This document shows, in pieces, positions 24,055-36,422 of a stretch of DNA of 64,000 nt (position 1 is its first letter; each line of letters opens with the position of its first letter). The stretch covers positions 18,321,809 through 18,385,808 of the forward strand of contig OX424559.1 in the NCBI GenBank assembly GCA_949152475.1, in the 5' to 3' direction. The stretch comes from Terebella lapidaria (Eukaryota > Annelida > Polychaeta > Terebellida > Terebellidae). A program made the position numbers and the translations under genes. The notes beneath the pieces are model-generated. The model made no database searches. It was not told the DNA's origin and saw nothing but the letters and a program-made list of their open reading frames with translations.

Positions 24055-25140
24055 TATGTACAATTGATCTATCAACTTGCCGGTGAAGTAGCTTATGTCT
24101 CCGAGTGCAAAAAGTAATCGAATTGCCTTACTAATGTGCAAGCCCTTGTTATCCATTTATGCATAGGAGCCTATTATGCATAAGTAGTGTCAACATAGAA
24201 AAAGGCCCTCGCCGACGGATATGGCCCTCACCCCAAGTTTCGTACACTACGCCTTAATACTACTCGTCCACTAAATGAATGCCATTTAATCCGTCTGTCA
24301 CCATTTTAATCCTTATTGAATATAGAGGAAGGCACAGGATATGATACTTGGGCCTGGCCGTCAAATATATATTGTACAAATGTTGATCACAATTTGTTCC
24401 ATACTTATGGTCAACGCACTGTGACACTATGAACTGGAGGGTTGAACTCACTTCATAGTTTTTCAACAAAGCACCAGTTACAAACGTGCAGCCCATACAC
24501 CGCTAGTCATGCCCGCTCAAGCTCATGGCTTCTGTCTCAATTTTTAAAGTAAACAATTCTGTGGAGTATGGAATTCAACATGTAATTTATTTTTTTAGAA
24601 ATGTACATAAGTTATTATAGTCCACCGAATTGCATGTATATTGGTTGTGTATACTAGTAACTGTTGTGTGTGAAGGAAGATATAAATACATATCTGTATA
24701 CATATATATTTGTGTGTACACAAGTTGTAGCTGAAGGAAAATACTAAGCAGCACTGAATATCATCAACCATCACAAAAATTATTCTGATACTTATATGTA
24801 GGTCTTTCAAAATCCAATTTAGTTACATGTTTTCGAGGATTGTCCATTGGCCAGTTGTAAACTTCTGGACAAAGTAATATAGATCGTGGATTTCCCCAGC
24901 AGCAGCCTGATTGTTTACTGTTCTTCAATCACAGCGTGCTTTGGCTGTACAATGATGTGGATATGTCGCTGGATCATAATGTTTCCGAGTTTATGAGAGA
25001 TCTGTTGTCGGTGCATAACGTTATTTTATTCCGAGGAGCTGTCCCTTGAATCAAAACGTACTCCATTAGTTGGCCCTTGAAAAGCTGTACCTCGGTCATA
25101 ACGTACTCAAGTTCCAGGCTACTGAGAATATGTGGCAGCA
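24055..25140. other. 3' flank of the MS4A-like gene, no other gene recognised
   Basis: AT-rich. Open stretches here lack domain features. The 3' UTR of the minus-strand MS4A-like gene should begin just below 25141. Confidence 0.5.
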
Positions 25141-28100
25141 TTATGTTCTGTCGATGGTCCGTGGAGCCCTATGGTCCCAGTAGAGGATTTTACCCTTGTT
25201 GTTCACAACGTCGACCAGTTCACCATTGGCCATATATTGAACGCTTCTTTCATTTGTCTGTAACATTCATAAATAAAAGAATAAGAAATTGTATGCTAGT
25301 ATCCAGAAGAGTTACGGTTAAAAACACATGTTCTTTGTTATATACAAGTGAAAACCATCATTTCCAGAGGTCATCTGGGCTTTATAATGAGGATCAGGAA
25401 GTGTTCTAAGCATTGAATACAGGCTTTCGTTAACAAAATCTACCCCGTCTACAAAACCAATCTTTAACTTGTCACATATCTCGTTTTAGGTTACGTTTGT
25501 TTCTTTCATAAGGTGTTAACAAGATAATTAATAGAATATGACTACAGCCTATGTCGAGAAAGTCTACACTATTTTCAAATCCTAATATGAGCGTCGAAAA
25601 AAAAGGTTTATCTAGACATAAGCTCACCGCTGTTGAGCAGCAGATAGCCTGACAATCAACACACGAGCTCCATATAGATGCCACGAACACCACCAAGCTG
25701 GCCAACACCCAGACAATGGACAACAGTCTGTTTCGTCGCAAAATTTCCTGAAATTACAAAATAGCAACGATGGGGTAGAAGCAATTTACTATCAGAGTTT
25801 GTCGATGATAAGGACTTTAAACATGTGATGCAATAATTGACTAGTTACGACGACGATCATGTGTAGATTCACCTATTCAAGGTTTTTTTTTATAGCTTTC
25901 AAATATTCTAATCGATCGTTTAGGTTGTGAAACAGGTGGGAAAGGTGCGAGACAGATTAAATGGTATGGGACGAGTAGTATTAAGGAGCAGTGTACGTCA
26001 CAGAGCCTGTTCTGCACCTTTCCAGTACTTCTTGACAAGCAGCACAGGTCCATAATTGTACAAACCCTCTGTCTCTCCTAACAGTGGTGTCAAACCTCAA
26101 AATAGTCACGAAGGAAGCGAATAGTAATGTCCTCTTCAAACTCTCGAACCCAGCCCAGAATCAGGACCAATGCTGCTACAGCTATACATAGCATTGCGAA
26201 CGTCAGTACTGTGGTAACTATGGCCATAGCCATGTGGCAGACGATCAACTTCCTCCGCTTTGTAGCCGCCGCGCAGAATCCCACGATCACTGTGATGATC
26301 ACCTGGAAAAGTTCACAATGGATATAAGGATTCAGAAACTTTCTTGTGCTTCCTCTGAAATTACTACAATGGAATTGGACAATCAAATATAAAAAACTTT
26401 AAAACCGTCATTGTAAAATAGTTTCAGCAGATTACCAGAGAATTTCTGACGTTTTGGTGATATTAGGTGTATTTGATCATCTCCATAGGTTTTGTAAATT
26501 TGAGTTGGCCCTTGAATATACATTTTTTTGTGATAATAGAGAGCTTTTTTGTCTTACAACCAAACCGACTCCGCAATGTGGTTTTGAACTGCAGAGACTA
26601 AAAAAACTCTGGAATCCTGACCTAAAAAATCCAAGCGATAGAAAGGACCATTGGCTATACAACAAATGATCAGGCATTGGGAATGGACAATTTTTTAGAG
26701 TTATATGGTATAATCCTTATTAGAACCCCAGTTAGTGATTTATGCGATTTCCACATTTCCCGTTGCCATGACAACTCCCAATATCCGATTTTGACAGCAA
26801 GTGAGACAGAGCGGGTCACGGGGATCACTCAACCCCGAAAAATCCAACATTCATACAGACATACCCGGAAACAACTATGCCACTGTCACCACGAGGGGTA
26901 ATCTAGGGGTCGTATATGGTCGGGGAGGTTCGTAAAAGTCGACGGGGCGGTATGGAAAAGTCGAAAACAGTGATTTTCGAAGCGAAAGTTTTTTCCATAC
27001 ATCCATGGTAAAAACCAACAGGTATCTAACGCCATTTGAACATATTGAAAGGTTACACAGATATTTACGTTGCAACAGATTTTCCACTTTCTGTCGTAAA
27101 TAGTCTAAAGGGGTGGTCGTAAATGGTTCATATTTCTGTAATATTGGTGTATTTTACTTATATAACAAATGCAAATAAAAAATTGTGTAAATAATTCAAT
27201 GTGTTCAGCCTTAATATTTTGAATGGTCTCGAGTGCACGGTGCATGAAATCTGAAGGTGTGAAAGCTGGAATGAAAGTAAAGGCCATGCAAGGTTGACTG
27301 ATTTTTAGACCTGTACATACATTGACCGTTGACAAACTTCACTTTTACCTGAGACTGGTACTGGTGACAGACACAAATACTTGTTGCCACAACATATTCT
27401 GGTCATAATATTCGAAGAATTATAAGCCATACAAATCGATGTTTGGACGACACATCTAATATTGTGGTACATTATTGAACCTGGATACCTAAGTCTTGAA
27501 GGTATGTGAATCATTTTTAGCTCCATTAATTGTTTTTTGCAAAATAGGAACTTGTAAATATAAGTAAGCCACACATAATTCGTGTGTTGGTAGTATTGTC
27601 CATTTATTTCATAGTGTAATAGTCATAGTTATGCTGTAAACACGCTTATTGTCTATTTGGTAGTTTGCTAGATTATATTATAATGTAAACTTTAATCTTT
27701 TGTAGTTTGGATGTAATACCAGACATCCAGTAATCTACCCCGTCTACACGAACATAGAAAACCCCAATTCCTGGGTGAGAGTTATTGTTATTACTATTCT
27801 TATTGTAACTCGGTTGTTACAAGTTATAGTCAAATTGTTAATATTGGATAATAACCCTGATAGTAACTGCTATATATTCGAACTGTATACATGTACTGTA
27901 ATATTTTCTATTGTTAAATTATTAACGATTACTATTTATCGTAACAAATATATATTTACCATTGTTGTTTCACACATAATATATTTGTTACAGGTTTTTT
28001 TTATATGGAGTTCAATAAAGATTTAAACCATCTGTGTGAGACTCTATCGAACCACCCACAACACCACTTCCACATTTCCAATCATTTGCTAGCATTTGTT

Positions 28101-29678
28101 GTACACGACGTCAGATTAACTTCATGTCGTATTAACTCAATTTGCGGCATAAAAGTTAATAATTATGAGTAAATAAATGGACATTATCTTGAGCGGTACA
28201 TATATGTACAATTATTTTTAATAGAATAATACAATGTGTAATTGAGAAACGAAACGCAATGCTGTTTGAGGGATATCCTCATCTTGTAACCATCCATCTT
28301 GCAGCATGATGTGTCATCGCGTTACTAACCATGAGTAATTAAATGGGAGTGAACTGGAATTTAATGATATTAACTTATACAGTATATCATCGTTCGAAAT
28401 ATTGAAAAATGAAAAGTCAAGTTCATGTATCACTGGAACAAACTTTTAGGTCGCAGTTTTGTTCTGGATCATCGAACCCACTTGAAATTTCGTGCTGTTT
28501 TTTATACATTTTTTAAGATAGAATTAGAAATTTGGTGAAACAAAATTTCAAGCTGATCCCATGATCCTAAACAGAACTATGGCCAAAAAGCGTGTTCCAT
28601 TGATACACCACGTCGTAGCACATTGTTAATTACGGTAATATCCATGAGAGAATGTAATTTGCAGTTGACAAAAAAAAATTTGGTTGGGCGTGTACCAGTG
28701 GCTCCAGGATTTCTGCAGGAAATTTTATTCAGTGGAGTTGACAGAAACTTTGCACTGGTCGGTGAAACATTTTCTCTGTAGAAACGTGTTCCCATACGAC
28801 CAAACTTCTGACTTGCTGGGTGATGACACCCAGGCGGATAGGTGTCATCCTTCTACAATACATATTATACACTTTTGAGTGTAATATCGACCATTTATCA
28901 CCACTGCTTTAGACTATTTACGACAGAAAATGAAACATCTGCTATTATATAAATGTTTTTGATATTTTGCGGTGGATATCGTATTTCAACTTCGACTGAA
29001 AATTCAGGGTATAATTTATCAAACATTTGGTGTCTTTATCCTAGGAATAACTTGAATATCACAAAATACCCATCGTCAAAATCGAACATAATGCATTTCT
29101 GGTTGGAGAGTGTGCACCTCATGTGAATTGTTTCAGGAAAACTACTGAGATTGTGGGGCTGCACAGTACACCAAATTTTTCGTTATATATCACTTTACAA
29201 GGTAACTTTTCAATATGTCCATTCTTCGTTAGATACCTGTTGGTTTTTACCATGGATGTATGGAACATCGCTTCGAAAATTACTGTTTTTGAATTTTTCA
29301 TACCACCCGTCGACTTTTACGAACCTCCCCGACCATTTACGTCCCCCTAGATTACCACCCCCCCCCCCCCGTGTATCACTGTCATTATTCAGACACGTTC
29401 TTATACTTAAAATATAATTAGGCTTGTACAATTCTATGATACCAAATGAAAAAAGTGCACTAATACACAAGGTATTTCACAGAACTTACCAAGGTGGGGC
29501 ACCATATTCCAGATCCAGCGATGTACGTCAGGTCTGAGTAAGAAGTATCAGCCGTATGGAATATTGTGATTGCAATACTGACTGCTAGAGTCACACAAGC
29601 GGCTATCAGTTGAACGATACTCGCTGCTCTTGCGCAGTTCGAGCTGTAGGATTCCACAAGCGTTAGCTGAAGTTGCAT
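25141..29678 (-). CDS. Four-transmembrane MS4A/CD20-like protein
   Basis: Four minus-strand coding exons, all in phase 0 with GT-AG junctions: 29490-29678, 26096-26302, 25628-25747 and 25141-25257. Together they encode 210 residues from ATG at 29678 to TAA at 25141-25143. Helices: TM1 about residues 18-42 (AASIVQLIAACVTLAVSIAI), TM2 64-78 after GSGIWCPTL, TM3 about 84-115, TM4 about 140-160 (LLSIVWVLASLVVFVASIW). A Cys-rich segment CVDCQAICC and a short cytoplasmic tail ending in APRTIDRT follow. The WCP-TL-V-GFCAAATKRRK pattern and the helix spacing match MS4A/CD20-type tetraspans, which act in membrane signalling or as channel-like subunits. The exon 2 donor is non-standard at position 4 (GAG/GTTTGA) but keeps the frame. 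Other four-TM families are possible. Confidence 0.78.
26895..29362. mobile_element. Inverted-repeat element inside intron 1 of the MS4A-like gene
   Basis: About 230 bp at 26895-27130 recur in inverted orientation at 28890-29362. The outer ends read GGGGTAATCTAGGGG, then GGTCGGGGAGGTTCGTAAAA. The right arm has an extra stretch of about 180 bp. The interior (27130-28890) is AT-rich without a transposase. A C-run follows the right end (29358-29370). A non-autonomous DNA transposon is the best fit; its family is unknown. Confidence 0.5.
27775..28026. other. AT-rich interior of intron 1, nothing recognised
   Basis: Very AT-rich, with open frames made of low-complexity Ile/Val/Leu codons. No support for a gene. 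Confidence 0.4.
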
Positions 29679-30704
29679 TGTGGCTAGTGGTCACCCTGTA
29701 ACTATGGTGAAAAATGAAGGAAGAAGAAATGAAGGCTGTCCTACTTTTTGAAAACCTGCCCCCCCCCCCCCCCCCAAAAAAAAAAAACCACACACACAAA
29801 AACGTGTGCATAAGTAAGTATATCAACTGACCATCACAAAACACGTTCGCATCCGTCCTGATAACCAAACCCTGTTCAATCCATATTTTACACATGTGAA
29901 CATGCTTTATAAAAACGAATACATGCACACCGGAACTTTTGTGGTTGGTCGAAAAGTGGTAAACTGAACTAATACTCCATTCTTGAAATCTTCTAATTCA
30001 CCATAAGTAGATTCATTCCATATTAAAACATATTTGAAATAAGTTGATATAAATGCCTCCTGGAATCAAGTCGTTCTAGAAGAATGAGTCGGTGGTAATT
30101 TAAGAGTATTTTAGACAATATTTTGTTGACAATTTGTGTAATAATTTTATTCTGAATAACAATACTGCTTCAAGATAATTTATTTTGAAAAGAAATTTAC
30201 TGCACTATCACATTAGTCTCCATACCTTTATAATAGCACGTGTTGACAATTTTGATATCCAGATTCAAAATTTCCACGAGCAACGTCTTCACTTATATAT
30301 ATACACCAGTAGTAACTTGACAAACATACGCACCTGATAGACGGCCTACTGCTGTAAACAGATGACGACATGGAATATTTTCAAATTCCACACCTAGAGA
30401 TGTGTCAGCGTTACACAGACATTTTGCCAAGAAACGTGCTGGCTCTTATTGACCAAGGTCGATATGAAGGAGGACCGGATAAAACACCAAGGTCAGAACA
30501 TGAATCATGAAGAATTATTTTAGCCTGTGCCAAGGTTACTTATGAGTATAGAATGGAATTTACAAATTTTGGTGCATTCACAAGTTCTCCGTTTGACAAC
30601 ATTTGGTGTTTACAACCTAAAATAGAAGTTTTACGTGTGTACAGGCGTGAGTTTGAGCCCTCAAAATTTCTCGGTAAAATATAAAGGTTATATGTTTTTG
30701 TTTA
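29679..30704. promoter_or_regulatory. 5' flank of the MS4A-like gene
   Basis: The first coding exon starts at 29678 on the minus strand, so this stretch holds its 5' UTR and promoter or an untranslated exon. A C-run followed by an A-run lies at 29759-29787. No confident TATA or initiator was chosen. Confidence 0.3.
29759..29787. repeat. Homopolymer C then A tract
   Basis: About 16 C followed by about 11 A. Similar C-runs occur at 29358-29370 and 31746-31761. Confidence 0.9.
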
Positions 30705-31300
30705 CTTTATATTCTGACTTTTCTAACTCGTTTACACCGTTTCTTGCTGATATTTTTGAGATGCGAAATCGTATCGTATTATAACTTGGCATAGCTTACC
30801 TTGGGACCTAACGGCCATTTTCTGCAACCTCTCGGACTTCTACCCATGAAACTGATAAAGTTAGTAATCTACTGCAATGATATATTCCTCTTGAGAACTT
30901 TTCGTCTACAGACAATGTTTATTTTGAGTGCATGACGGAAGAGTTTATTCGGATGATTTACTCGGGGAGCGCGGGTTAGGACTGGGACCGTCCCAGCATG
31001 TAATTGATACATCTACTGCAGCGCACGCCCCCATACTACCTAACTTGAACTTGTCGACTTGAATTACGTAATGAACCGGGCAATGTGGCAGCGCCCCACA
31101 GCAGTGAAAATCGTCGCTTAAATCGAATTTTTGTGTTTTGAAAGAAACATGTAGCGTTTCAGAAGCCAAGTGTGTGCAAATCTATTGCCGTTTTCATCAT
31201 AGACATGTAATATTCAGTTAAATAGATCGCTTGAAGTAATTTTACTGAAACAAGGGCTAAACACGGTGTAAACGAGTTAGAAAATCAGAGTATACCACAT
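30705..31300. mobile_element. MITE-like element (about 0.6 kb)
   Basis: The ends are inverted repeats: left TTTTCTAACTCGTTTACACC (30719-30738) and its counterpart GGTGTAAACGAGTTAGAAAA (31267-31286). Related copies occur at 55095-55655 and, as a one-ended fragment, at 17765-17866. No coding region. Target duplication not resolved. Confidence 0.55.
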
Positions 31301-34167
31301 AATACTTTGTCGCGTTATTATGACGTGGAATGAGCTACTTTTCAAAGCCAGAACGTGACGTTTGTTGTATGCAATTTCCAGTCCGCACCTGACGAGAAAC
31401 ACAGAGAAGAAACATAGCCAAAATGTGTAATACACTAAAACCCAGTCATCCGTGAAATTATTTACCTCGAGTGCATCCTACTCTGCTGTTTACACAGAAC
31501 ACACGGATATTCATATCACCAGAAATACATAAGAGAGATATTTCTGATATCACGTTGAAAGATCACGTACGCGTGTACATATGGAAATACCGTCTGGCAA
31601 AAGATGACTGGAAATTCCCAACATGACATTCAGAGAAAAAATTGCTACGGACCTGATGCTCACGTTCGAACATATTTGAATTATGTATGGGCGCAGGTAT
31701 TACATATATCATGCTATAACTGTGTCTGTATTGGACAGGCAGCCACCCCTCCCCCCCCCCCCGCAGAGTGTGTTGAGGATGGGCTAATATAAAAAAACAT
31801 GGTGTGTTCAATTGGCGTGTGGGTTCTAACAAAAGTGAATCCTCCTTACACAAAGGACATCTCCGCCACTGTCTATTATCTCGTTCTGCAAAGCATCGAG
31901 AAAACAAATTGAGTAAATATAAAAGTCAGTCAATCATTTCCACAAGTATCGTCAACATCATATCGTCGTATCGTTTGTACGCATCAATTCTATCCAATGC
32001 GCCCTGAAAGCGTAAATTTCATGCTAAATCTCCCAATACTCGCAATTTCTAAGAAATACACGTTCATTTTGCCGCTATTTAGATTTTTTTTTTAGGCTGA
32101 AGTTTGATGAAGATTTTAACCTGCCAATGAGAGTATATGGCAAACGTGCATATGTAAATTTTTCCATAGTCACACTCCCTTTTCTAAGCAACAACATTCC
32201 TATATCGCCAGCATATCACCCTGCAACATATCTTAAGTCGGTGACTGACTTAGTTATTTTGTCTTGGGGTCAGGTCATGTTAATGTCACCGACTTGAGCT
32301 CATAATTTTTGGACAGAACATCAACACCGGCTAAGAAAAATGCAATTTGATGCATATGTAGAGTAACTGAGGGGGATGATACGATGTCCGAGATACTACT
32401 GCCCGTTTATGTAGTTTACAAATGTTAGTAGCGGTTGATATTCCCCAGAAAGGTTAAGATGTTTAGTTTTCCAGAAAAAACTGGTATCTGTCCACGAAAG
32501 AAACATAAAAAGCAGTAGCCACCACCGATGTTCAATCAACATATAAATAGTCATGATGCTCATAATTATGTCATAAATAGATATAGATGACCTGAAATAA
32601 AATTAATATAATAAGAGGCATGTTGATCTGAAAAATTGTGTCATTCTCCTGAGATATCCAACGGGTATCAGCACTAGTGCATTCAAACAGTACCACACTG
32701 GTAACGGCAGTGTTTCTGTCAGGTGGGTAATGATTCACTGATACGAGATAAATCAGTGTAAAAAGTAGTGAGACTGGTGAAGAATTTGGTATTGTCCGCT
32801 ATCGTTTGCACAATCTTAAACAGAAAACTCAAGTCAGTTTTTATATGGATATTTCCACTTTCCTACCGAATATACCATCTAGCCCAAAATTGGGTCTGCC
32901 AAGAAATCAGTACAATACATCGAGCCTGGGCTGTAGATCGATAATGGCGCTTAGCTGAAATGACACATAGCTGATATAGTAGTCTGCGCGCCTACTTGTC
33001 TGGGCGACTTCTGTTGACACAAGGAAACAGGGCATTACTAAGTACAAGGCGAGGAGATTTTCAGTTAAAACATATCACAGTATTACCCTGGTGTCTTGTC
33101 GCTTATATGTGGAAGGATCAGAATTTTTTATGGTCATCCTTTAAATGAAAAATTGTATGTTTATCTATTCAGTAGCTGTCATGGTGATATTCAAACAAAT
33201 AGACCACAAGTATGTCTGTTGAAAATGGCATGTTTATTCATGTTAAACATCATGTGATCGACTGACGGAAACATCATTCATTTGATAAATTCTCCAAATA
33301 ATCGTTGGTTCAGATTACCAAATATCTCAATACAATATGAGTTTTATTCTATTCCATTTTTTATCATGTTTAGAAGCTGCGCATTTGAGTTGTGAAAGAC
33401 GTCTTCGATCATATATCTACTATACAGAAAGCTGATAGTATGCTTCTTATTGTCAATAAAGTTTCATCATTGCAGAATGGATAAGTACTAAGTTTTTCAT
33501 CCTAATAATTGTAGCATAATACATCCTGTCATATTTGGCATAAATGGATCATATTTTTTGGTTCTTAGGTGGTTGCAGGATCCACTTTCATGCACTGTAT
33601 ATTTATTAAATCTGTTCCTATTTTTGAAATTTCAGTTCGTAGTTACCTAGGAGATAATGTTGAAATCAATTGTGATATAAAGAGCCATTCAGAAACTAAA
33701 AGAATTTAAAGATATTCTCTAATCATCAATTCTATGCAACGTGATATTGTTTTGATATAGCGAAGGATTGATTGTAATTTCCTCGGTTTCCATACACCCA
33801 GTAGTGACTAGGTACCTTTCTCAGCCATCACTCAAGGCCGGAATTTCACACACGGCTTGGGTCACGATTGCACTTGAAACATCAGTCGATCTTTTTTTTC
33901 TAATCACGGCCGACTTGTGGAGGACTGAAATTTGGCCAACATCGTGAGGTGGTTGACTTGTAGAATGCCAAGTCGATTTAGGGAAGGGATCAAACATGGA
34001 AGGTTTTCTTGTGGGTGGCTTTGTATCAATTCAATAAAATGCGTCTCCTCAGGTTTTGCCTTCATCTTTGAATCTCATAGTATCATGCAGATGTCGCCCT
34101 TAACCACCACAGGTAAGCCTGCATAACTATACCACGGCGGCTATCGAAAAAATTAGCCCAAGGGCTA
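31301..34167. other. Intergenic sequence, no gene recognised
   Basis: About 2.9 kb of AT-rich sequence. A short minus-strand stretch near 31820-31907 translates to a piece with RRCPLCKED, which recalls half of a RING finger but is isolated. A C-run is at 31746-31761. Nothing else was recognised. Confidence 0.5.
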
Positions 34168-34194
34168 AGAAAGGTTACCGGACAATATATATTT

Positions 34195-35735
34195 TAGATA
34201 TTAGTATTTTGTCCCGTGACCTTGAAAAAGGTCATTCGTCAATTCAAGGACACAACAATATTCGGCATATGTCATTTCTAGTATGATTTGATTTTGATTT
34301 TGTTTCATTTATCATCATAGTGACCAAGGTATAACAATAACAAACATGACATAGTATGTCCACAATTGACTCCTAAGCTGTAAAGTCAATAATAAGCGAG
34401 ATATTAGCAATTATGTCCTGTGACCTTGAAAATGAGGTCAAAGGTCGAATTCAGAATCATAGCAATATTCAGCATATATCATTTCCTATATGTTCATAAT
34501 TGATTCCTAAGCTGTAAAGTCGATAATAAGCGAGCTATTAGCCATTTTGTCCTATGACCTTGAAAATTAGATCAAAGGTGAAGTTCAAGGTCATGACAAT
34601 GTTCAGAATATATCATTTTCTATATGTCCACAATTGATTGCTAAGCTGTAAAGTCGGTAAAAAGCGAGATATTAGCCATTTCATTCTCTGACCTTGAGAA
34701 TGAGGTCAAAGGTCAAACTCAAGGTCATAGCAATATTCAGCATATATCATTTACTATATGTTCATAATTGATTCCTAAGCTGTAAAGTCGTGAGATATTA
34801 GCTATTTTGTCCTGCGACCTTGAAGATGAGTTCAAAGGTCAAGTTCAAGGTCATGATGTTCAGAATATATCATTTTCTATTATGTTCACAATTGATTGCT
34901 AAGCTGTAAAGTCGATAAAAAGCGAGATATTAGCCATTTTGTCCTGTGATCCTGAAAATGAGGTCAAAGGTCAAATTCAATGTCATGGCAATAATCTACA
35001 TATATCATTTCCTATATGTAGACAATTGATTCCTAAGCTGTAAAGTCAATAATAAGCAAGATATTAGCCATTTTGTGCTCTGACCTTGAAACTGAGATCA
35101 GAGGTCAAATTCAAGGTCACGATAATATTCAGCATATGTCATTTCCTATATGTCCACAATTGATCCCTAAGGTGTGAAATCAATAGTAAGTGAGATATTA
35201 GCCATTTTGTTCTGTGACCTTGAAATTGAGGTCAAAGGTCAAAATCAACATCATTAGGATATTCGGCATATATCCTTTCCTATATGTCCATGATTGATTC
35301 CTAAGCTGTAATGTCGATAATACGCGAGATATTAGCCATTTTGTGCTCTGACCTTGAAACTGAGGTCAGAGGTCAAATTCAAGGTCACGAGAATATTCAG
35401 CACATATCATTTCCTTCATGTCCGCAATTGATCCCTAAGCTGTAAAATCCATAATAAGTGAGATATTAGCCATTTTGTCCTGTGACCTTGAAAATGAGGT
35501 CGGTCAAATTCAAGGTCATCAGAATATTCAGCATATATCATTTCCTATATGTCCACAATTGATTCCTAAGCTGTAAAGTCGATTAAAAGCGATATATTAG
35601 CCATTTTGTGCTCTGACCTTGAAACCGAGGTCAGAGGTCAACTTCAAGGTCACGAGAATATTCAGCATATATCATTTCCTATATGTCCACAATTGATTCC
35701 TAGTCTCTAATCTCAATATTAAGGGAGATATTAGG
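34195..35735 (+). repeat. Tandem array, unit about 133 bp, 11-12 copies
   Basis: Each unit reads approximately GAGATATTAGCCATTTTGTC, CTGTGACCTTGAAAATGAGG, TCAAAGGTCAAATTCAAGGT, CA..., TATCATTTCCTATATGTCCA, CAATTGATTCCTAAGCTGTA, AAGTCGATAATAAGC. Units start near 34399, 34531, 34665, 34790, 34922, 35056, 35189, 35323, 35456, 35589 and 35716. Spacing is 132-135 bp except for one shortened unit and the last, slightly shorter one. Confidence 0.9.
34703..34715 (+). promoter_or_regulatory. Perfect DR1 nuclear-receptor-type site
   Basis: AGGTCAAAGGTCA, two identical half-sites with a 1-base spacer, the consensus bound by RXR heterodimers, HNF4 and COUP-TF in animals. Further perfect DR1 sites lie at 34961-34973, 35229-35241, 35363-35375 and 35628-35640. 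Binding is inferred, not shown. Confidence 0.5.
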
Positions 35736-36422
35736 TTTAATGTTTCCCATTATAAAGCATAGGAGAATTTAACATGGGGAAGTCCCATTTGGGCTGAGTT
35801 TGGGCCCAAAATGGCCCACTTTGAGCGAATCAAGGGCACCAAAATTTATACAATGTCACAGGGGTACATAGGAGGGGTGTTATGCATAAATAGGAAAAAA
35901 AAGTTACTGAACAGATTTTGAGAAAACGACCGTCAAAGTCCAAAATTGGCCATTTGGCTAATCTCAATATTAAGTGAGATATCGGGAAAAATGTTTCCCA
36001 TTAAAAAGCATAGGAGAATTTAACATGGGAAAGTCCTATTTGGGACCCGTTGAAAAAATCAAAATGGCTGCCACACGCAGAACGGCGATTCAAGGCCAAC
36101 GAAACTTATACACGTCACAGGGGTATATGAGAGGAATCTTTTGAAATAAAAATCTCAAAAGTGGTCAGACAGTTCTTGAGAAAATGGCCGCCAAAGTCCA
36201 AAATTGGCTGTTTTTCGACGAAAACGGCCGCCATTTTGAAAAAAATGCGAAAATAAAAAAACTAAAAAATACCTCCCTCTCGAAATATTTTTAGGCATTT
36301 TTGTGCAAAATTTGAGAAAAAAACGATCGTAAACTTTAAAGATAATATTGTTGACGGACGGATGACGGACAACGGACGCAACGCCATGGCAATAGGTTAT
36401 TGGACCATAGGTCCTGTAACCT

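Larger units (their letters stand above)
34168..36422 (+). mobile_element. Repeat element carrying an AGGTCA-rich satellite
   Basis: The left end reads GGTTACCGGAC and the right end is its approximate inverse (GGTCCTGTAACCT), suggesting short inverted termini. The right end itself forms a 13-bp hairpin with loop ATA (36393-36421, one mismatch and one wobble). The left two thirds is a tandem array. The right third (35740-36420) is unique-looking sequence with GGGGAAGTCCCATTTGGG, CAAAATGGC and finally ACGGACGGATGACGGACAAC. No protein is encoded. The class is uncertain. Confidence 0.45.

Noticed and set aside
31800-31907. RING-finger exon (RRCPLCKED)
   Set aside because: Only one C-x-x-C pair is present, there are no clear splice sites and no other ring residues.
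33932-34126. Open frame before the satellite element
   Set aside because: No domain or gene context.
34195-35735. CRISPR array
   Set aside because: Units are head-to-tail copies without unique spacers, in a eukaryotic setting.
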